Shown in pieces: positions 5,925 to 14,060 of a DNA stretch of 23,204 nucleotides; within the stretch, counting starts at the first letter, position 1; each line of letters opens with the position of its first letter. Source of the stretch: a virus. Both the position numbers and the translations under genes were made by a program. Below the pieces are notes generated by a model. That model saw only the letters and a program-made list of their open reading frames with translations. It made no database searches and had not been told where the DNA came from. The stretch covers positions 1 through 23,204 of IMG/VR virus record IMGVR_UViG_3300017935_000011. One strand, 5' to 3'.

Positions 5925-8057
5925 ATGCCCCGCAAATCCGCCCAAGTTCTCCCTTTCTCGCAGCCCGACACGCCAGGCCTGCGCTTCGTCCCTCAGACCG
6001 GCACATGGGAAGAGGACCAAGATGACGGCAGCGTCCTTATCCACCATCGCAACCCTGTCGCAGCCCGCGAGCGCGCCGTTGACGACCACGATGCCAACCT
6101 TGCCGAAGAGCTGAGCGAAGACGCGCTTTCAGGGATTGCGCTCGACCTGCTTGAGGCCATCGAAGAAGACGATAACAGCCGCAAGGAATGGCTAGCTACG
6201 CGCGCCAAGGCGATTGACCTGCTAGCGCTCAAGATCGAAGCTCCGCGCAGCTCGGCCGCCACCAATGGCGTGGTTGAGGGGATGAGTATTGTCCGGCACC
6301 CGCTGCTGCTTGAGGCGACACTGCGCTTTCAGGCCAACGCGTGCGGAGAATTTCTGCCCGCCGACGGTCCCGTGAAGATAGCCAATAAGGGCACCTGCAC
6401 CCCCTCGACGGAAATGGGCGCTGTGGCGCTAGAGGATGCGGTGAACCTCTACGTCACGAACGCGTGCACCGAATATTATCCCGACACGCGCAAGGCATTT
6501 GCCCAGGTTGGCTACTCTGGCGCCGCCATCAAGAAAGGCTACCATTGCCCCATCCGGCGCCGTCCCGCCATCGAGGCGGTTGACGCGAAGGACTTCATCG
6601 TCGCGAACAGTGCGGCCGATATCGACAATGCCCCGCGCGTGACGCACGTCATCAAGATGTCGCCTGCGACCGTGAAGCGCATGCAGCTTGCGGATGCTTA
6701 TCGCGATATCGACCTTTCGGCGCCGGACGAAGAGATCACCGAACTCGACCGCAAGATAGCCTCGACGCAGGGCGTTAGTCGAAACAGCAACCGGCCGGAA
6801 GACACAGACCGCACGATTCTGGAATGCCACTGCGACTACGATCTGCCGGGCTTCGAGCACACGCTAAAGGGAAAGCAAACCGGGTTGCCGCTTCCCTATA
6901 AGATCGTCATCGACAAGACCTCGCGACAAATCCTCGAAATCCGGCGCAATTGGCGCAAGGGCGATGAGAGCTTGCGGAAGCGCCGCACCTTCGTGCTCTA
7001 TCCCTTCGTGCCGATCTTCGGCTTTTGGCCCTACGGTCTCCTGCATTTCCTGGGAAGCACCACGAACGCAATGACGGCGGCGTGGCGTATCATTCTCGAC
7101 AACGGGATGTTCAATAACTTCGCGGCCTTTCTCTACGCGAAGGGGGCAACGAATAACGAGACGCCGAATTTTACGGCCGGGCCGGGCCAGGGTATTCCGA
7201 TTGATTGCCCGACGGGCAGGCTGTCCGATGCGGTCTCGCAGTTGCCTTATAAGCAGACAGACCCGGCTTTTATGACCTTCGTGGACAACATAGCGCAGAC
7301 GGGGCAGCGCCTCGGCGGCACGGCTGAAACGCAAGTCGGTGAGGGCAATCAGCAGGCCCCCGTTGGAACGACGCTGGCCATGATCGAGCAAGCTCAGAAG
7401 ATCATGAGCGGCGTCCACAAGGGCATTCATCCGGCTGTCGCGACAGAATTGCAAATGCTGCGCGACCTATTGCGCGAAGACCCTGAGGCTCTCTGGCGCC
7501 ACCGCGAAGATGGGAAGCGGCCCGATAACGCAGAGCTGATATTGCAGGCGCTTAACGACTACGATTTCGTGCCGGTTTCAGACCCGAACACCCCGACGCA
7601 TATGCACCGGATCATGAAAGCGGCCGCCCTCGGCCAGCGCGCCGACCTGCATCCTGACCGCTATGATCCTGTGGCCGTCGAGACCGAACTATTGCGCGCC
7701 TTGGGCTGGGATAATCCCGAACAGTTCTTCGCGAAACCGCCCGCACCTGGCACGCAACCCGCTGCCGCGCCCGACCCGAACGCTGGCCGCACCATGGCTG
7801 CAATCGTCACCACGAAGATGAAGGGCGACCAGCAGATGCAGATTGCCACGATAAAGGCCCAAACCGATGAGGCAAATCGCGCGATGCAGGCGGCCGATAT
7901 CCAGTCGCGCGAGCGCATAGCCGCCGCAAAACTCGAAGCGGACAGGCAAAACAAAATCCTCGATATTACGCACTCACTTGCTGTACATCCTGCTTCGATA
8001 GCGCCGCTGATTGGCGAGGAAGGTCAGAACCATGAAGGAAATCCGCAGGGCAGTTGA
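5925..8057 (+). CDS. Portal protein (large, P22-like size)
   Basis: A 710-residue protein directly after terL. The N-terminal 80 residues are acidic. The segment EDDNSRKEWL (81-90) followed by a helix, and a later block around VGTTLAMIEQA (about 480-490), resemble portal proteins of podovirus-like phages. A long charged coiled-coil-like helix (about 630-690, rich in Gln, Lys, Ala) makes up the C-terminal part and could be the barrel. The portal dodecamer is the DNA entry and exit channel and the site where the head nucleates. The length is near that of P22 gp1. ATG 5925 lies 25 bases after the terL stop. The call rests on family resemblance and gene order. Confidence 0.85.
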   Translation: MPRKSAQVLPFSQPDTPGLRFVPQTGTWEEDQDDGSVLIHHRNPVAARERAVDDHDANLAEELSEDALSGIALDLLEAIEEDDNSRKEWLATRAKAIDLLALKIEAPRSSAATNGVVEGMSIVRHPLLLEATLRFQANACGEFLPADGPVKIANKGTCTPSTEMGAVALEDAVNLYVTNACTEYYPDTRKAFAQVGYSGAAIKKGYHCPIRRRPAIEAVDAKDFIVANSAADIDNAPRVTHVIKMSPATVKRMQLADAYRDIDLSAPDEEITELDRKIASTQGVSRNSNRPEDTDRTILECHCDYDLPGFEHTLKGKQTGLPLPYKIVIDKTSRQILEIRRNWRKGDESLRKRRTFVLYPFVPIFGFWPYGLLHFLGSTTNAMTAAWRIILDNGMFNNFAAFLYAKGATNNETPNFTAGPGQGIPIDCPTGRLSDAVSQLPYKQTDPAFMTFVDNIAQTGQRLGGTAETQVGEGNQQAPVGTTLAMIEQAQKIMSGVHKGIHPAVATELQMLRDLLREDPEALWRHREDGKRPDNAELILQALNDYDFVPVSDPNTPTHMHRIMKAAALGQRADLHPDRYDPVAVETELLRALGWDNPEQFFAKPPAPGTQPAAAPDPNAGRTMAAIVTTKMKGDQQMQIATIKAQTDEANRAMQAADIQSRERIAAAKLEADRQNKILDITHSLAVHPASIAPLIGEEGQNHEGNPQGS
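8016..8023 (+). promoter_or_regulatory. Shine-Dalgarno deciding the 8032 start
   Basis: GAGGAAGG lies eight bases before ATG 8032 within the end of the portal gene. It argues for 8032 over the in-frame TTG at 8011, which lies upstream of the site. Confidence 0.65.
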
Positions 8058-8529
8058 GGTCTCCAAGGCTGCACATCTCCATCGCGTCACAGGAGGAGCC
8101 GCACGCCATTCCGATGAAGCGGCAGACCGTAAGCTCATTGACCGCATGGTGAAGCCTGAGGCACGCACAGGGCGCGCGGACGGAGGTTCGGCGAAGGGGC
8201 ACCACAAGGGCAAGCCCTCCGTTGCCGTCAACGTGATCGCACCTCCTGGGCAGAGTAAGGCCGTTCCTGTGCCGGTCCCAGTTCGCAGCGCGCCACCTAT
8301 CGCAGCGGCACCAGCTCCAGCCCCTGCCGGTCCCGCATCGCCTGGCATGCGCGGCCCAACGCTCGTCAAGCAGGTCCCGCTCGCTCAAGGGCCCATTGCT
8401 CCGCTGCCGTCGAAGAATGGCGGCAAGATCAAGAAGCGGGCGCGCGGCGGCGCCGTCAAGCAGACCGGCGGCGAGAACGGCGTTGGGCGCATTGAGAAGG
8501 CGGCCATGCAACGGAGACATGGCGAATGA
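8032..8529 (+). CDS. Basic low-complexity GG-motif protein
   Basis: A 165-residue product with little predicted fold. It has an N-terminal amphipathic helix, then RADGG (48-52) and a His/Lys stretch. A Pro/Ala linker (about 70-105) follows, and a basic end has RARGG (137-141) and a second Gly pair. Similar R-A-x-GG or R-K-x-GG elements recur in the genes at 13611, 14032 and 22100. It overlaps the portal gene by 26 bases and the next gene by ATGA. Such basic flexible proteins in phage head clusters may bind DNA or the inside of the shell; that is inference. I do not know a named family. Confidence 0.65.
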   Translation: MKEIRRAVEVSKAAHLHRVTGGAARHSDEAADRKLIDRMVKPEARTGRADGGSAKGHHKGKPSVAVNVIAPPGQSKAVPVPVPVRSAPPIAAAPAPAPAGPASPGMRGPTLVKQVPLAQGPIAPLPSKNGGKIKKRARGGAVKQTGGENGVGRIEKAAMQRRHGE

Positions 8530-8774
8530 AAGCTGACGCCAAGATCGTCAATCTCTTCGGAGAGACCAGCGATCCGCGCATAGCCTCCAATGATGTCGTA
8601 GCGCTTTTAGACGATAAATTGGAAAAAGCGGAAGCTGGCGAAATCGTCGGACTCGCCGTTGCATTCTGCTATTTCGATGGTTCGGTGGGCCGTGAAATGG
8701 CAGGAATGATCCCCTCTGCCTTGGTTGGCTCGCTTTATCATCTCCTGGATGATGCGGTAAAGGCGTCAAAATGA
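8526..8774 (+). CDS. Hypothetical phage protein
   Basis: An 82-residue acidic protein with ATGA overlaps on both sides. Residues about 38-52 (AGEIVGLAVAFCYFDGS) look like a buried strand-turn, and a helical end (LVGSLYHLLDDAVKA) follows, suggesting a compact alpha/beta domain. The hydrophobic strand is followed by Asp and Gly and is not a membrane helix. I do not recognise the family, though it is the kind of small conserved protein found between portal and capsid genes. Confidence 0.65.
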   Translation: MKADAKIVNLFGETSDPRIASNDVVALLDDKLEKAEAGEIVGLAVAFCYFDGSVGREMAGMIPSALVGSLYHLLDDAVKASK

Positions 8775-8962
8775 ACCGTGAGACGAACCGCTACGAGGCC
8801 ATGCTGCGGGATCGTCTTGCGAAAATCCGTCAGGAAAAGCTTGAATTCGTCGGCGCTGGCGTAGATGTTGACCAATATCGCAATTGGACCGGTTACATCC
8901 GGTGTTTGGGCGATGTGATGGCAATCATGGCGGAAGTTCGCAAAAAGATAGACGACGAGTAG
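8771..8962 (+). CDS. Hypothetical small helical protein
   Basis: A 63-residue product. It looks like two charged helices around a short turn, first NRYEAMLRDRLAKIRQEKL, then a second helix ending EVRKKIDDE. It is coupled to the preceding gene by an ATGA overlap. The GC content looks somewhat lower than in the portal gene. I do not recognise it; it could be a small helical binding partner for a neighbouring head protein. Confidence 0.55.
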   Translation: MNRETNRYEAMLRDRLAKIRQEKLEFVGAGVDVDQYRNWTGYIRCLGDVMAIMAEVRKKIDDE

Positions 8963-8977
8963 GATGAAAGGCTGAAT

Positions 8978-9391
8978 ATGCCGGTTTTTGACCCAGCGGC
9001 AGTGATTGAATACAATGAGGATCAAGACCCCAAGCAAGTCGTTCTGGATGCGATCCTGCCTCTTATAGAAGGACTAGACATTTACCGTAACGAAGTTCTG
9101 GTTGTTACCGCTCCTAACCGGAATGTTAGCAAGGGTGGCATTATTATCCCTGAGAAATATAAGAAAGAGCAGCGTTTTCAGGGAAAGATTGGCCTCATTG
9201 TAGCCATGGGGGAAATCGCCTTCAAAGACGATGATCTTTGGCCAGACCACCATAGGCGCCCCAAAGTGGGGACCTGGGTTTTCTATCGCACGGCCGATAC
9301 CAGCGAATGTGCCATAGGGGGCTATTCGTGCCGGTTTATTGATGATAATAAGATTCGTGGACGTTGTCCGTCCTGTGACACGATCCGGTAG
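8978..9391 (+). CDS. GroES-like co-chaperonin
   Basis: A 137-residue protein with the Cpn10 pattern. A strand (NEVLVVTAP, 38-46) is followed by a mobile-loop-like segment NVSKGGIIIPE (49-59), a strand GKIGLIVAMGE (69-79), and VGTWVFYR (97-104) with the final beta-barrel strands. GroES caps GroEL through the GGI(V/I) mobile loop. Phages such as T4 encode their own version (gp31) to fold the capsid protein. Here the gene lies between portal and scaffold, which supports the same role. It has about 30 extra N-terminal residues and a C-terminal CPSC (130-133) not typical of the family. The sampled line 9121-9180 is only 23/60 G+C, lower than most of the cluster. Confidence 0.85.
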   Translation: MPVFDPAAVIEYNEDQDPKQVVLDAILPLIEGLDIYRNEVLVVTAPNRNVSKGGIIIPEKYKKEQRFQGKIGLIVAMGEIAFKDDDLWPDHHRRPKVGTWVFYRTADTSECAIGGYSCRFIDDNKIRGRCPSCDTIR

Positions 9392-9396
9392 CCGCC

Positions 9397-10395
9397 ATGG
9401 CCGAAAAGCACAAATCCGGCGAAGAAGAAGTCCCCGTCAATGACCTGGTTGAGGGTGACGGGACTATCGCCACAGAGGGCGATGAAGCCGATTTGCTGGC
9501 TGGCGATCTCCCCGAAGACATTCACGCCCCCATTGAATTACCCGAACCGGAAGAAGACGCCTACGCGGTTCTGGAAAGACAATTCAAGGAGCTGGAAACC
9601 GAGCGTAACCAAGTCGCAGCCGAGCGTGACGCCGAGCGCAACCGCGCCGCAGCGCTCGAACAGAACCAAAACGCCGCACAGATTAACGAGCTGCAGAACC
9701 ACAAGCTCATTATCGAGCACGCGATTGCGGCGACAAACACTGAGCTTGAGGAAGCCAAGCGCGCATATCGTGAAGCGCGTCAGCTTGGCGACGTAGATGC
9801 CGAACTTGCCGCGACGGAAGCGCTTTCCGACGCCAAGGACAAGCAGCGCCAGCTTGTCGCCGGGCATGAAGAGGTGGTGCGGCGCATTCAGAACCCTCCC
9901 GCCGTTCAGCAGCAGAAGCAGGCCGCGCCGGCCGGTGATGAGATTGAGCGGATGATTACGGAGAACTTTCCACACCCGAAAGATCAAGCGTGGCTGCGCG
10001 CGCACCGCGATGATATCTTCGGGAACGAGAAACGCCGCGATCTGGCTGTAGCGGTCGAGCGTACCGCGCGGCTAAAGGGTCTCGCCCCCAATAGCGATGA
10101 GTATTACGCGTATCTTGATCGCGAAATGGGGTATAATGCCGTGACGGAAGAACCTCCGCAGAGGACTGCCCCTGCAAAAGCGAAACCCGTCACCGAGCCG
10201 CCTGCGCCTCAAGGACGGAAAGCACCGCTGCCGGGCGCCCCGGTCTCGCGGTCAAATGGCGGATCGGGCGGAGATGTCGAGCGCGCAAGCCCGGCTCTCA
10301 AGCAATTGGCAAAAGACCTCGGAATGACAGTGTCCGAATATCTCGCCAATGATAAGCTCATCCGCGAAGGCAAAACGCACCATCGCTACTCCTGA
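9397..10395 (+). CDS. Scaffolding protein
   Basis: A 332-residue acidic protein. The first 50 residues are Glu/Asp-rich and disordered. Residues about 57-160 form a long charged coiled-coil (VLERQFKELETERNQVAAERD and onward). A Gln/Pro/Ala linker follows, then a small helical region and a Pro-rich linker. The conserved-looking C-terminal helix is LKQLAKDLGMTVSEYLAN (about 304-321) with a basic tail (GKTHHRYS). This layout and its place just upstream of the capsid genes match phage scaffolds, which fill the prohead and guide coat assembly through a basic C-terminal helix. No protease motif was seen. The role is inferred from architecture and order. Confidence 0.8.
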   Translation: MAEKHKSGEEEVPVNDLVEGDGTIATEGDEADLLAGDLPEDIHAPIELPEPEEDAYAVLERQFKELETERNQVAAERDAERNRAAALEQNQNAAQINELQNHKLIIEHAIAATNTELEEAKRAYREARQLGDVDAELAATEALSDAKDKQRQLVAGHEEVVRRIQNPPAVQQQKQAAPAGDEIERMITENFPHPKDQAWLRAHRDDIFGNEKRRDLAVAVERTARLKGLAPNSDEYYAYLDREMGYNAVTEEPPQRTAPAKAKPVTEPPAPQGRKAPLPGAPVSRSNGGSGGDVERASPALKQLAKDLGMTVSEYLANDKLIREGKTHHRYS

Positions 10396-10412
10396 TATGG
10401 AAAGACATTAAA

Positions 10413-10970
10413 ATGGCTGGCACAGCGGCGGGAGCAGCGAAAGCGAAAGCGATGCGGGCGGCGAAGGGCAATGCGACTCCGAAGCCCGGTTGTTTCCGTG
10501 CCCGCAACGGGGAAATTCTCAAATTCCGCTCTTCCGATGGAAGCATGTTCGACATCCCGGAAGAGCTGATGGAGGATGGTTGGACCTATCAGTGGTGCGT
10601 CGAGACGGTGCTTGGGGAGCCGAGCACAGACCTGGCACAGATGTACGCCAACAATTGGCGCTATGTGACCTCCGATTCCCGCGTTGGCCAGTTCTTCTTG
10701 CTTCCTGGCGAAAGCGCAGATTGCATCCGCCGCGGCGGCCAGGTCCTCATGGAACGGCCGGCCGAGCTGACGGCGATGTACATTGAGGAGACGAATCAAA
10801 AGACCCGTCTCCAATATGAAGGCCTAATGGACAAAAGCTCTGACCTTGTTGTGCCGGATGGCTTCGACAATCGGGGCAAGGAAGTAAAGCGCGTCCGCAA
10901 ACTCGTAAAGGCGAGCGCAGTTGCAAAGGACTTAGTGGACGCCGAAGACGGCATCCCGGACGAAGAATAA
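10413..10970 (+). CDS. Conserved phage structural protein, unknown role
   Basis: A 185-residue product that starts with an Ala/Lys-rich tail, then a compact domain. The segments GWTYQWCVETVLGEP and GGQVLMERPAELTAMY resemble proteins I have seen between the scaffold and capsid genes of other podovirus-like phages, but I can give no function. The C-terminal part is a charged helix ending in acidic residues (DAEDGIPDEE). It follows the scaffold by 17 bases. A 94-base gap with two stem-loops separates it from the next gene. It may be a virion or assembly protein; that is context only. Confidence 0.65.
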   Translation: MAGTAAGAAKAKAMRAAKGNATPKPGCFRARNGEILKFRSSDGSMFDIPEELMEDGWTYQWCVETVLGEPSTDLAQMYANNWRYVTSDSRVGQFFLLPGESADCIRRGGQVLMERPAELTAMYIEETNQKTRLQYEGLMDKSSDLVVPDGFDNRGKEVKRVRKLVKASAVAKDLVDAEDGIPDEE

Positions 10971-10973
10971 CCG

Positions 10974-11030
10974 CCGCTCTGCCGCGCTGGCATGTAGCGG
11001 GACTGCCTACGATTGGCGCGCGTCCAATTT
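10974..11030 (+). promoter_or_regulatory. Two stem-loops before the capsid genes
   Basis: The 94-base gap 10971-11064 holds two possible hairpins. In the first, CCGCT (10974-10978) pairs with AGCGG (10996-11000), with an inner stem TGCC/GGCA around a five-base loop. In the second, ATTGG (11012-11016) pairs with CCAAT (11024-11028) around a seven-base loop. Neither is followed by a T-run, so a classical terminator is unlikely. They could shield a processed 5' end or weaken read-through ahead of the strongly expressed capsid genes. Confidence 0.35.
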
Positions 11031-11064
11031 GGCGAACCCCTGAAACGTTTTAGGATATCGAAGA

Positions 11065-11676
11065 ATGACGAATGCAAATTCGCCGTTCGGGTTTGCCCAT
11101 CTTGGTTTTCCCGGCGGCGGCGCTGTAGCGAACTACAGCACGGTTTGGAAGAAGGTCGCCTATAACTATGGGACGCCTCTCTATAGAGGGGACGTGCTGG
11201 TCGATCTTGGCAACGGTTACTGCGGACGCTACACGACCGGCGTTGCGGGCTCGAATGTCGTCGGCATCGTTGAGGGGTTTGAATATCTCTCGACTTCGCA
11301 GGGACGGCGCATCCCAAACACCTACCTGCCGTCAGGCGACACAGCCTATGATGTGGACGTGCAGTTGCTTCCTATCTTGGGAGTCCCGCCGCAGCTGTTC
11401 ATCGTCCAGGCCACCTTAACACAGTTCTCGAATTCGGATATCGGCGACAACATCGAGCCGTATCTAGGCGGAACAGGAACCGTGATTGGGGGCACGGGCA
11501 AATCGTCCATGACGATTACGCAGGGAACCAATGAGGCGACAACCGCCACGTTGCCGTTCCGCATCGTTGACTTCTATTCGAACTATGCCCCGGCCGGGTG
11601 GAATGGGACGGATAACAGCAACCCATACAATATCATGGTTGTATCGTCCAATCCGTTCAATGCACTCGGCGCATAA
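11065..11676 (+). CDS. Virion protein, likely head decoration
   Basis: A 203-residue beta-rich protein. The start SPFGFAHLGFPGGG, the middle LYRGDVLVDLGNGYCG and VVGIVEGFEYL, and the Gly-rich GGTGTVIGGTGKSSM all look like a conserved phage structural family that sits just before the capsid gene. No membrane segment is visible. ATG 11065 has AGGA nine bases upstream. The next gene is the major capsid protein, 15 bases on. A head decoration or head-vertex role is my inference; it could also be a fibre-like or internal protein. Confidence 0.6.
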   Translation: MTNANSPFGFAHLGFPGGGAVANYSTVWKKVAYNYGTPLYRGDVLVDLGNGYCGRYTTGVAGSNVVGIVEGFEYLSTSQGRRIPNTYLPSGDTAYDVDVQLLPILGVPPQLFIVQATLTQFSNSDIGDNIEPYLGGTGTVIGGTGKSSMTITQGTNEATTATLPFRIVDFYSNYAPAGWNGTDNSNPYNIMVVSSNPFNALGA

Positions 11677-11691
11677 GGGAGGGTTTGAATA

Positions 11692-12600
11692 ATGGTTAAT
11701 CTTGCGAACATCAAAAATCAGCTTCAGCCCGGCCTCATGAAGGTGGAAGGTCAATACAAGGATGTTCCGCCAGAGTGGAAGGATGTCTTCAAGACCAAGC
11801 AGAGCAAGATGCAAATCGAGCGCGCGCTGATGACGCGGCGCCTTGGTATCGCGCAGGTCAAGAAGGAAGGCATGGCCTCGTTCGCCGATAACAATTCCGG
11901 TGATCGCTGGGTCGTGAACATGGAGACCATCGAGGCCTCCATCATGTACTCCATGACTCGGAAGGCCATCGCAGACGGCCTCTACCGCACGGAATTCCAG
12001 CCGACGAACTTGGGGCTTAATGCCTCGATGCGCGCGTTCTGGAACACGTATGCGGCCAACATCTTCAACACGGCCGGAACCTACGACCCGAACACTGGCG
12101 GCGATGGACAGGCGCTCTTGTCGGTCAATCATCCGATCGATACGGGCGTCTACGCGAACACCTCCTCGACACCTCAGCAGCTCAACGAGACGAGCCTGCT
12201 TGCGGCTTATGAGCAGGTCTACACCGGCCTTTATGACGAGGCTGGCTTGCGCATCGACGCGACGGCGGAAAAGATCATCATTCCCGCGCATCTCTCCGCA
12301 GCGGCCCGGCGCCTGAAAGACGCAGTATTGCGCCCCGGCACGCTCACTAACGATCCCAACGTCATCAACAAGGTCGAGGCCGCAGCCGACACCATCAAGG
12401 TCATGCGCTATCTGACCAGCAAATACGCATGGTTCTGGACCACAGACATCGAAGGCCTCGTACACCTGCAGCGCGAGCCTTACGAGACCTCTATGTGGGT
12501 GGACGAACTGACCGACACGCTCGTGGTCAAGAACTATGAGCGCGCCGGCTTCTTCGTCACCAATCCGCGGGCCGTTGGCGGCCAGCTGGCGACGAGCTAA
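11692..12600 (+). CDS. Major capsid protein (HK97-fold, Mu gpT-like)
   Basis: A 302-residue protein with features of Mu-type major head subunits. GDGQALLSVNHP lies at about 137-148, then KIIIPAHLSAAARRLKD (about 194-210), the TLTNDPNVIN turn, and YLTSKYAWFWTTD (about 239-251). The end shows NYERAGFFVTNPR. It assembles the icosahedral shell on the scaffold. GGGAGGG (11679-11685), six bases before ATG 11692, is a strong ribosome-binding site for a highly made protein. It lies after the scaffold and the likely decoration gene, as expected. The fold call rests on motif resemblance and gene order. Confidence 0.85.
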   Translation: MVNLANIKNQLQPGLMKVEGQYKDVPPEWKDVFKTKQSKMQIERALMTRRLGIAQVKKEGMASFADNNSGDRWVVNMETIEASIMYSMTRKAIADGLYRTEFQPTNLGLNASMRAFWNTYAANIFNTAGTYDPNTGGDGQALLSVNHPIDTGVYANTSSTPQQLNETSLLAAYEQVYTGLYDEAGLRIDATAEKIIIPAHLSAAARRLKDAVLRPGTLTNDPNVINKVEAAADTIKVMRYLTSKYAWFWTTDIEGLVHLQREPYETSMWVDELTDTLVVKNYERAGFFVTNPRAVGGQLATS

Positions 12601-12611
12601 GGGGGGAGTTC

Positions 12612-13598
12612 ATGACCTACACGAATTTCCTCAATGGCGTGGCATCCTTCGGGGTGCCAATGGTCAACGGCGTCTGGACGAACGGGAACGCCTGGTTTGC
12701 GCAGCCTGGCTCTGGAACTATTGGCAGCGACGGGAACACGGCCACTAGCGCAAATACGCCATGCGCCACGGTGTCCAACGCGCTCAGTCTGGCGGCAGCC
12801 GGGAACAACGACTGCATCTACCTGATTGGATCGTCGGATACCGCCTCGCAAACGTCCGACTATTACGGCTCGACACTGACGTGGAATAAAGACTTCACGC
12901 ACCTTGTCGGCATCAACGCGGGGCCGCGCAATTCGCAGCGCTCGCGCATTTCCACTCTTTCAACAGCGAACGGCGCGAACCTCGCTCCGCTCTTCTCCCT
13001 CACCGCCAACGATTGCCATTTCGAGAACATCGAGTTCTTCGCTGCGGCGCCGGGAAGCAATCCAACGCAGGCGCTTGGCTGTATGTTGATATCTGGCGAG
13101 CGCAACGTCTTCAAGAATTGCCAGATATCAGGCGTAGGCACGGCTTCGATGGATGCTGCTGGACAGTATTCCCTAAAAGTGACCGGCCAGGAAAATTACT
13201 TCGAGGACTGCCAAATCGGCCTCGATACGATCACGCGCTCTTCCGCAACTTACGAGATGTATATGAGCGGTGGCGCCGTGCGCAATCTCTTCCGCCGCTG
13301 CCGGATCGTTACCTCGGCCGGCGCCAACACGATGACGTTCCTTACCGTTCCAACGAATGGTATCGACCGCTGGAACATGTTCGAAGATTGCATCTTCATC
13401 AACGTTCCGGCCGGTGGCGTTGCCGGTGCAACCCCGCTGACGCAGGGATTCAGCATTACGGGAGGCGGCTCGCCCGATGGCTGCATTCTTCTCAAAGACT
13501 GCAAATTCGTTGGCATGGCCGCGAGCGAAAGCTCCGCAAGCAGCCGTCTCTACTACTATGCCAATGGCACCGGCAAAATGGTTGATACCGCGTTCTAA
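12612..13598 (+). CDS. Predicted right-handed beta-helix virion protein
   Basis: A 328-residue protein that looks like a pectate-lyase-type parallel beta-helix. Successive rungs end in N-x-F-x-x-C: ERNVFKNC, QENYFEDC, VRNLFRRC and RWNMFEDC place Cys at exactly 170, 200, 230 and 260, each followed by a hydrophobic x-I/F strand. Earlier (CHFENIEF, C135) and later (LLKDCKF, C297) copies extend the series. The N-terminal part (about 50-72) is the usual capping segment ATVSNALSLAAAGNNDCIYLI. No catalytic site is recognised. It lies between the capsid gene and small virion genes, so a head fibre or decoration is more likely than a tailspike; that is inference. Confidence 0.75.
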   Translation: MTYTNFLNGVASFGVPMVNGVWTNGNAWFAQPGSGTIGSDGNTATSANTPCATVSNALSLAAAGNNDCIYLIGSSDTASQTSDYYGSTLTWNKDFTHLVGINAGPRNSQRSRISTLSTANGANLAPLFSLTANDCHFENIEFFAAAPGSNPTQALGCMLISGERNVFKNCQISGVGTASMDAAGQYSLKVTGQENYFEDCQIGLDTITRSSATYEMYMSGGAVRNLFRRCRIVTSAGANTMTFLTVPTNGIDRWNMFEDCIFINVPAGGVAGATPLTQGFSITGGGSPDGCILLKDCKFVGMAASESSASSRLYYYANGTGKMVDTAF

Positions 13599-13610
13599 GG
13601 AGATTGAAAC

Positions 13611-14060
13611 ATGGCCAAAAGCCCATTCTCGACGGCGGGCGGTGGCAGCTCCGATGCGAGGCCGCACGAGTTCGCCGCGCGCAAACACGGGGGCGCCGTC
13701 AAGGCACCTCACCACAAGGGCCATCACCGCGCCGAAGGCGGTAAAATGGTCTCCGACACCATGAAGGAGGCCAAGGGGCACACCGTCGGCACGGTGGAGG
13801 GTGAGGACGTAAAGCCGCGCCTTGACCGCAAGGCCGGCGGCAAAGCTCATTGCGCGCGCGGCGGGAAAGCCGAGGCTCGCAAGCACGGCGGCAAGGTCGA
13901 GCACCACGCCAAGGGCGGCGAAGCGAAGCACCGGGCGGAAGGCGGCGCGGCGCATCATGGCGAGAAGCACGGCCATGAGCACGAGCACGGCCACAGTGAG
14001 GTGCATCACCATGTCCACCATCACGAGCACCATGAGGGTGCTCACGGGGGGCGAGAGTGA
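13611..14060 (+). CDS. His-rich GG-motif protein, possibly truncated by frameshift
   Basis: A 149-residue, strongly basic, low-complexity product. It carries at least seven short elements of the form (R/K/H)-x-GG: RKHGG (24-28), HRAEGG (39-44), RKAGG (73-77), ARGG (82-85), RKHGG (90-94), HAKGG (99-103) and HRAEGG (107-112). Residues about 115-145 are a His/Glu run with some 14 histidines, which could bind divalent metal. The frame stops just after a run of six G (14046-14051). The next frame continues with a similar GG element (RKDGG) and a conserved domain, so this may be half of a split gene. RLDRKAGGK resembles repeats I recall in phage head-cluster proteins. Role unknown. Confidence 0.65.
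   Translation: MAKSPFSTAGGGSSDARPHEFAARKHGGAVKAPHHKGHHRAEGGKMVSDTMKEAKGHTVGTVEGEDVKPRLDRKAGGKAHCARGGKAEARKHGGKVEHHAKGGEAKHRAEGGAAHHGEKHGHEHEHGHSEVHHHVHHHEHHEGAHGGRE

Noticed and set aside
11029-11056. Sigma70-like promoter TTGGCG with TAGGAT before the 11065 gene
   Set aside because: Only weak matches at 16-base spacing; TAGGAT also contains the Shine-Dalgarno for ATG 11065, and the start would be nearly leaderless.
11464-12465. Long antisense ORF across the capsid gene
   Set aside because: Antisense to a recognisable major capsid gene; Arg/Val-rich composition typical of shadow frames.
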